Shown piece after piece: positions 5,637 to 6,629 of a DNA stretch of 6,629 nt (the first letter of the stretch is position 1; each line of letters begins with the position of its first letter). A program made the translations under genes and the position numbers. Under the pieces are notes generated by a model. That model saw nothing but the letters and a program-made list of their open reading frames with translations. It ran no database searches and was not told where the DNA came from. Source of the DNA: Gammaproteobacteria bacterium (GTDB lineage: Bacteria > Pseudomonadota > Gammaproteobacteria > Pseudomonadales > Azotimanducaceae); the NCBI GenBank assembly GCA_030430515.1, contig JAUIKX010000198.1:1-6629 (forward strand), given 5' to 3'.

Positions 5637-6473
5637 TTAACTAACTGAATTCTCTAAGAAAGGTTGCGACTTTGCCACCTCATCCAGCGCCTTGAGCTGG
5701 CTGAGCAGAGATTTCATGTGCTCGAGCGGCCAGGAGTTGGGGCCGTCGCACATCGCTTCTTCCGGGTTGGGGTGCGTCTCCATGAACACACCCGACACCC
5801 CCGCCGCCATCGCCGCACGGGCCAGCACCGGCACCATTGAGCGATCGCCACCCGAGGCATGCCCGAGGCCGCCAGGAAGCTGCACCGAGTGGGTGGCGTC
5901 GAATACCACCGGCACTTCCGTGCTGCGCATGATCGCCAGCGAGCGCATATCGGATACCAGCGTGTTGTAGCCGAAGCTGACGCCCCGCTCACACACCATG
6001 ATGCCCGGGTTATCGGTGGACTGGGCTTTCTTCACGACGTTGACCATATCCCCAGGTGCGAGGAACTGGCCTTTCTTGATGTTCACCGGCTTGCCCTGGG
6101 CGCACACGTTGATGATGAAGTTGGTCTGACGGCAAAGCAGCGCCGGCGTCTGCAGCACATCCACCACATCCGCCACTTCGTCCAGCGGAGAGTCCTCGTG
6201 CACATCGGTCAGCACCGGCACACCGAGCTCGTCGCGTACTTTGGCCAGTATGCGCAGACCCTCTTCGATGCCGAGCCCGCGGAAGCCGTCCAGAGAGGAC
6301 CGGTTGGCTTTGTCGTAGGAGCTCTTGAAGATGAACGGAATACCGAGATCGTCCGTGACCCGCTTGAGCGTCTCAGCGGCGCTCATCTGCAGCGCTTCGC
6401 TCTCCACCACACAGGGTCCGGCGATGAGAAAGAACGGCTGGTCCAGGCCGACATCGTGGCCGCAAAGTTTCAT
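5637..6473 (-). CDS. kdsA: 3-deoxy-8-phosphooctulonate (KDO-8-P) synthase
   Basis: KdsA condenses phosphoenolpyruvate with arabinose-5-phosphate to make KDO-8-phosphate, the precursor of the KDO sugars of the LPS inner core. The 278 residues show LIAGPCVVES (16-25), FKSSYDKANRSS (49-60), FRGLGIEEGL (64-73), VLTDVHE (87-93), LCRQTNF (113-119), NIKKGQFLAPGDM (131-143), FDATHSVQLPGG (191-202) and THPNPEEAMCDGPNSWP (233-249). Cys21, His195, Glu232 and Asp243 match the four metal ligands of the metal-dependent class; the metal-independent E. coli enzyme has Asn in place of the Cys. The ATG overlaps the pyrG stop codon as ATGA, and a GGAG lies 5 bases upstream inside pyrG. The presence of kdsA shows a Gram-negative organism making KDO-containing LPS. 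The gene is complete. Confidence 0.98.
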   Translation of the reverse strand: MKLCGHDVGLDQPFFLIAGPCVVESEALQMSAAETLKRVTDDLGIPFIFKSSYDKANRSSLDGFRGLGIEEGLRILAKVRDELGVPVLTDVHEDSPLDEVADVVDVLQTPALLCRQTNFIINVCAQGKPVNIKKGQFLAPGDMVNVVKKAQSTDNPGIMVCERGVSFGYNTLVSDMRSLAIMRSTEVPVVFDATHSVQLPGGLGHASGGDRSMVPVLARAAMAAGVSGVFMETHPNPEEAMCDGPNSWPLEHMKSLLSQLKALDEVAKSQPFLENSVS

Positions 6474-6629
6474 GATGACTCCGAGGTTTGTGCTTCCCGG
6501 GCGCTGCCAGTCTGCGCCTGCTCGAGCGCCGCTTCAACGAAGCCGGTAAACAGCGGGTGCCCGTAACGGGGGGAAGAGGTGAATTCGGGGTGGAACTGGC
6601 AGGCGATGAACCAGGGATGATCGGGCAGC
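6470..6629 (-). CDS. pyrG: CTP synthase, C-terminal end only
   Basis: The last 52 codons of CTP synthase enter from the right edge; the enzyme aminates UTP to CTP using glutamine. The visible part is the end of the class I glutamine amidotransferase domain: DHPWFIACQFHPEFTSSPR contains the His and Glu (HPE) of the Cys-His-Glu glutaminase triad. HPLFTGFVEAAL then matches the usual C-terminal helix. A short, variable tail rich in Ala, Gln, Ser and Glu ends at a TGA that overlaps the kdsA ATG. The nucleophilic cysteine and the synthetase domain lie outside the window. The pyrG-kdsA-eno order supports the identification. Confidence 0.96.
   Translation of the reverse strand, partial: LPDHPWFIACQFHPEFTSSPRYGHPLFTGFVEAALEQAQTGSAREAQTSESS

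Noticed and set aside
5611..5665. Palindromic six-base sites and a short TTCT/AGAA stem around the kdsA-eno gap
   Set aside because: The repeats are very short, overlap the end of kdsA and lack a GC-rich stem with a T-run, so they do not make a terminator or a clear operator.
5859..6566. A 235-codon open frame on the plus strand
   Set aside because: It is antisense to kdsA and the pyrG end; His- and Arg-rich content is typical of reverse-strand shadows.

Overview
The window is a compact block of housekeeping genes from a GC-rich Proteobacterium, almost certainly a gammaproteobacterium. The clearest signs are the nlpD-rpoS pair with a true RpoS-type sigma factor, a pcm gene and an ftsB-truD neighbourhood just upstream, and the pyrG-kdsA-eno order. 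I cannot place it more finely from sequence alone. The order resembles that of marine gammaproteobacteria, but this is a weak guess. All genes lie on the minus strand, so transcription runs from high to low coordinates. I see no tRNA, rRNA, CRISPR array, mobile element or gene-free stretch longer than about 40 bases.

In transcription order the layout is: the C-terminal end of pyrG (CTP synthase, cut by the right edge), kdsA (KDO-8-phosphate synthase), eno (enolase), ftsB (divisome protein), truD (tRNA pseudouridine-13 synthase), pcm (protein L-isoaspartate methyltransferase), a DUF368 membrane protein (undecaprenyl-phosphate translocase family), nlpD (lipoprotein with LysM and degenerate LytM domains), and rpoS (stationary-phase sigma factor, cut by the left edge). 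rpoS was identified by direct translation of the minus strand, because its frame runs off the window.

The genes are packed very tightly. Five junctions are 4-base stop/start overlaps (ATGA or GTGA): pyrG/kdsA, eno/ftsB, ftsB/truD, truD/pcm and pcm/DUF368. The DUF368-nlpD gap is 3 bases, kdsA-eno is 26 and nlpD-rpoS is 39. This points to an operon or overlapping operons with translational coupling. Functionally the block mixes envelope work (LPS sugar synthesis, lipid-carrier recycling, division, amidase activation), central metabolism, tRNA modification, protein repair and the general stress regulator.

Nothing here is an obviously new system. The points worth a second look are departures from the usual layout: ispD-ispF is missing between ftsB and truD, and surE is missing between truD and pcm, both without remnants. 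TruD is short, with an abbreviated insertion domain. A DUF368 gene is coupled to nlpD. NlpD has lost an extra LytM histidine. RpoS has a short N-terminus, and a hairpin lies directly against its start codon.
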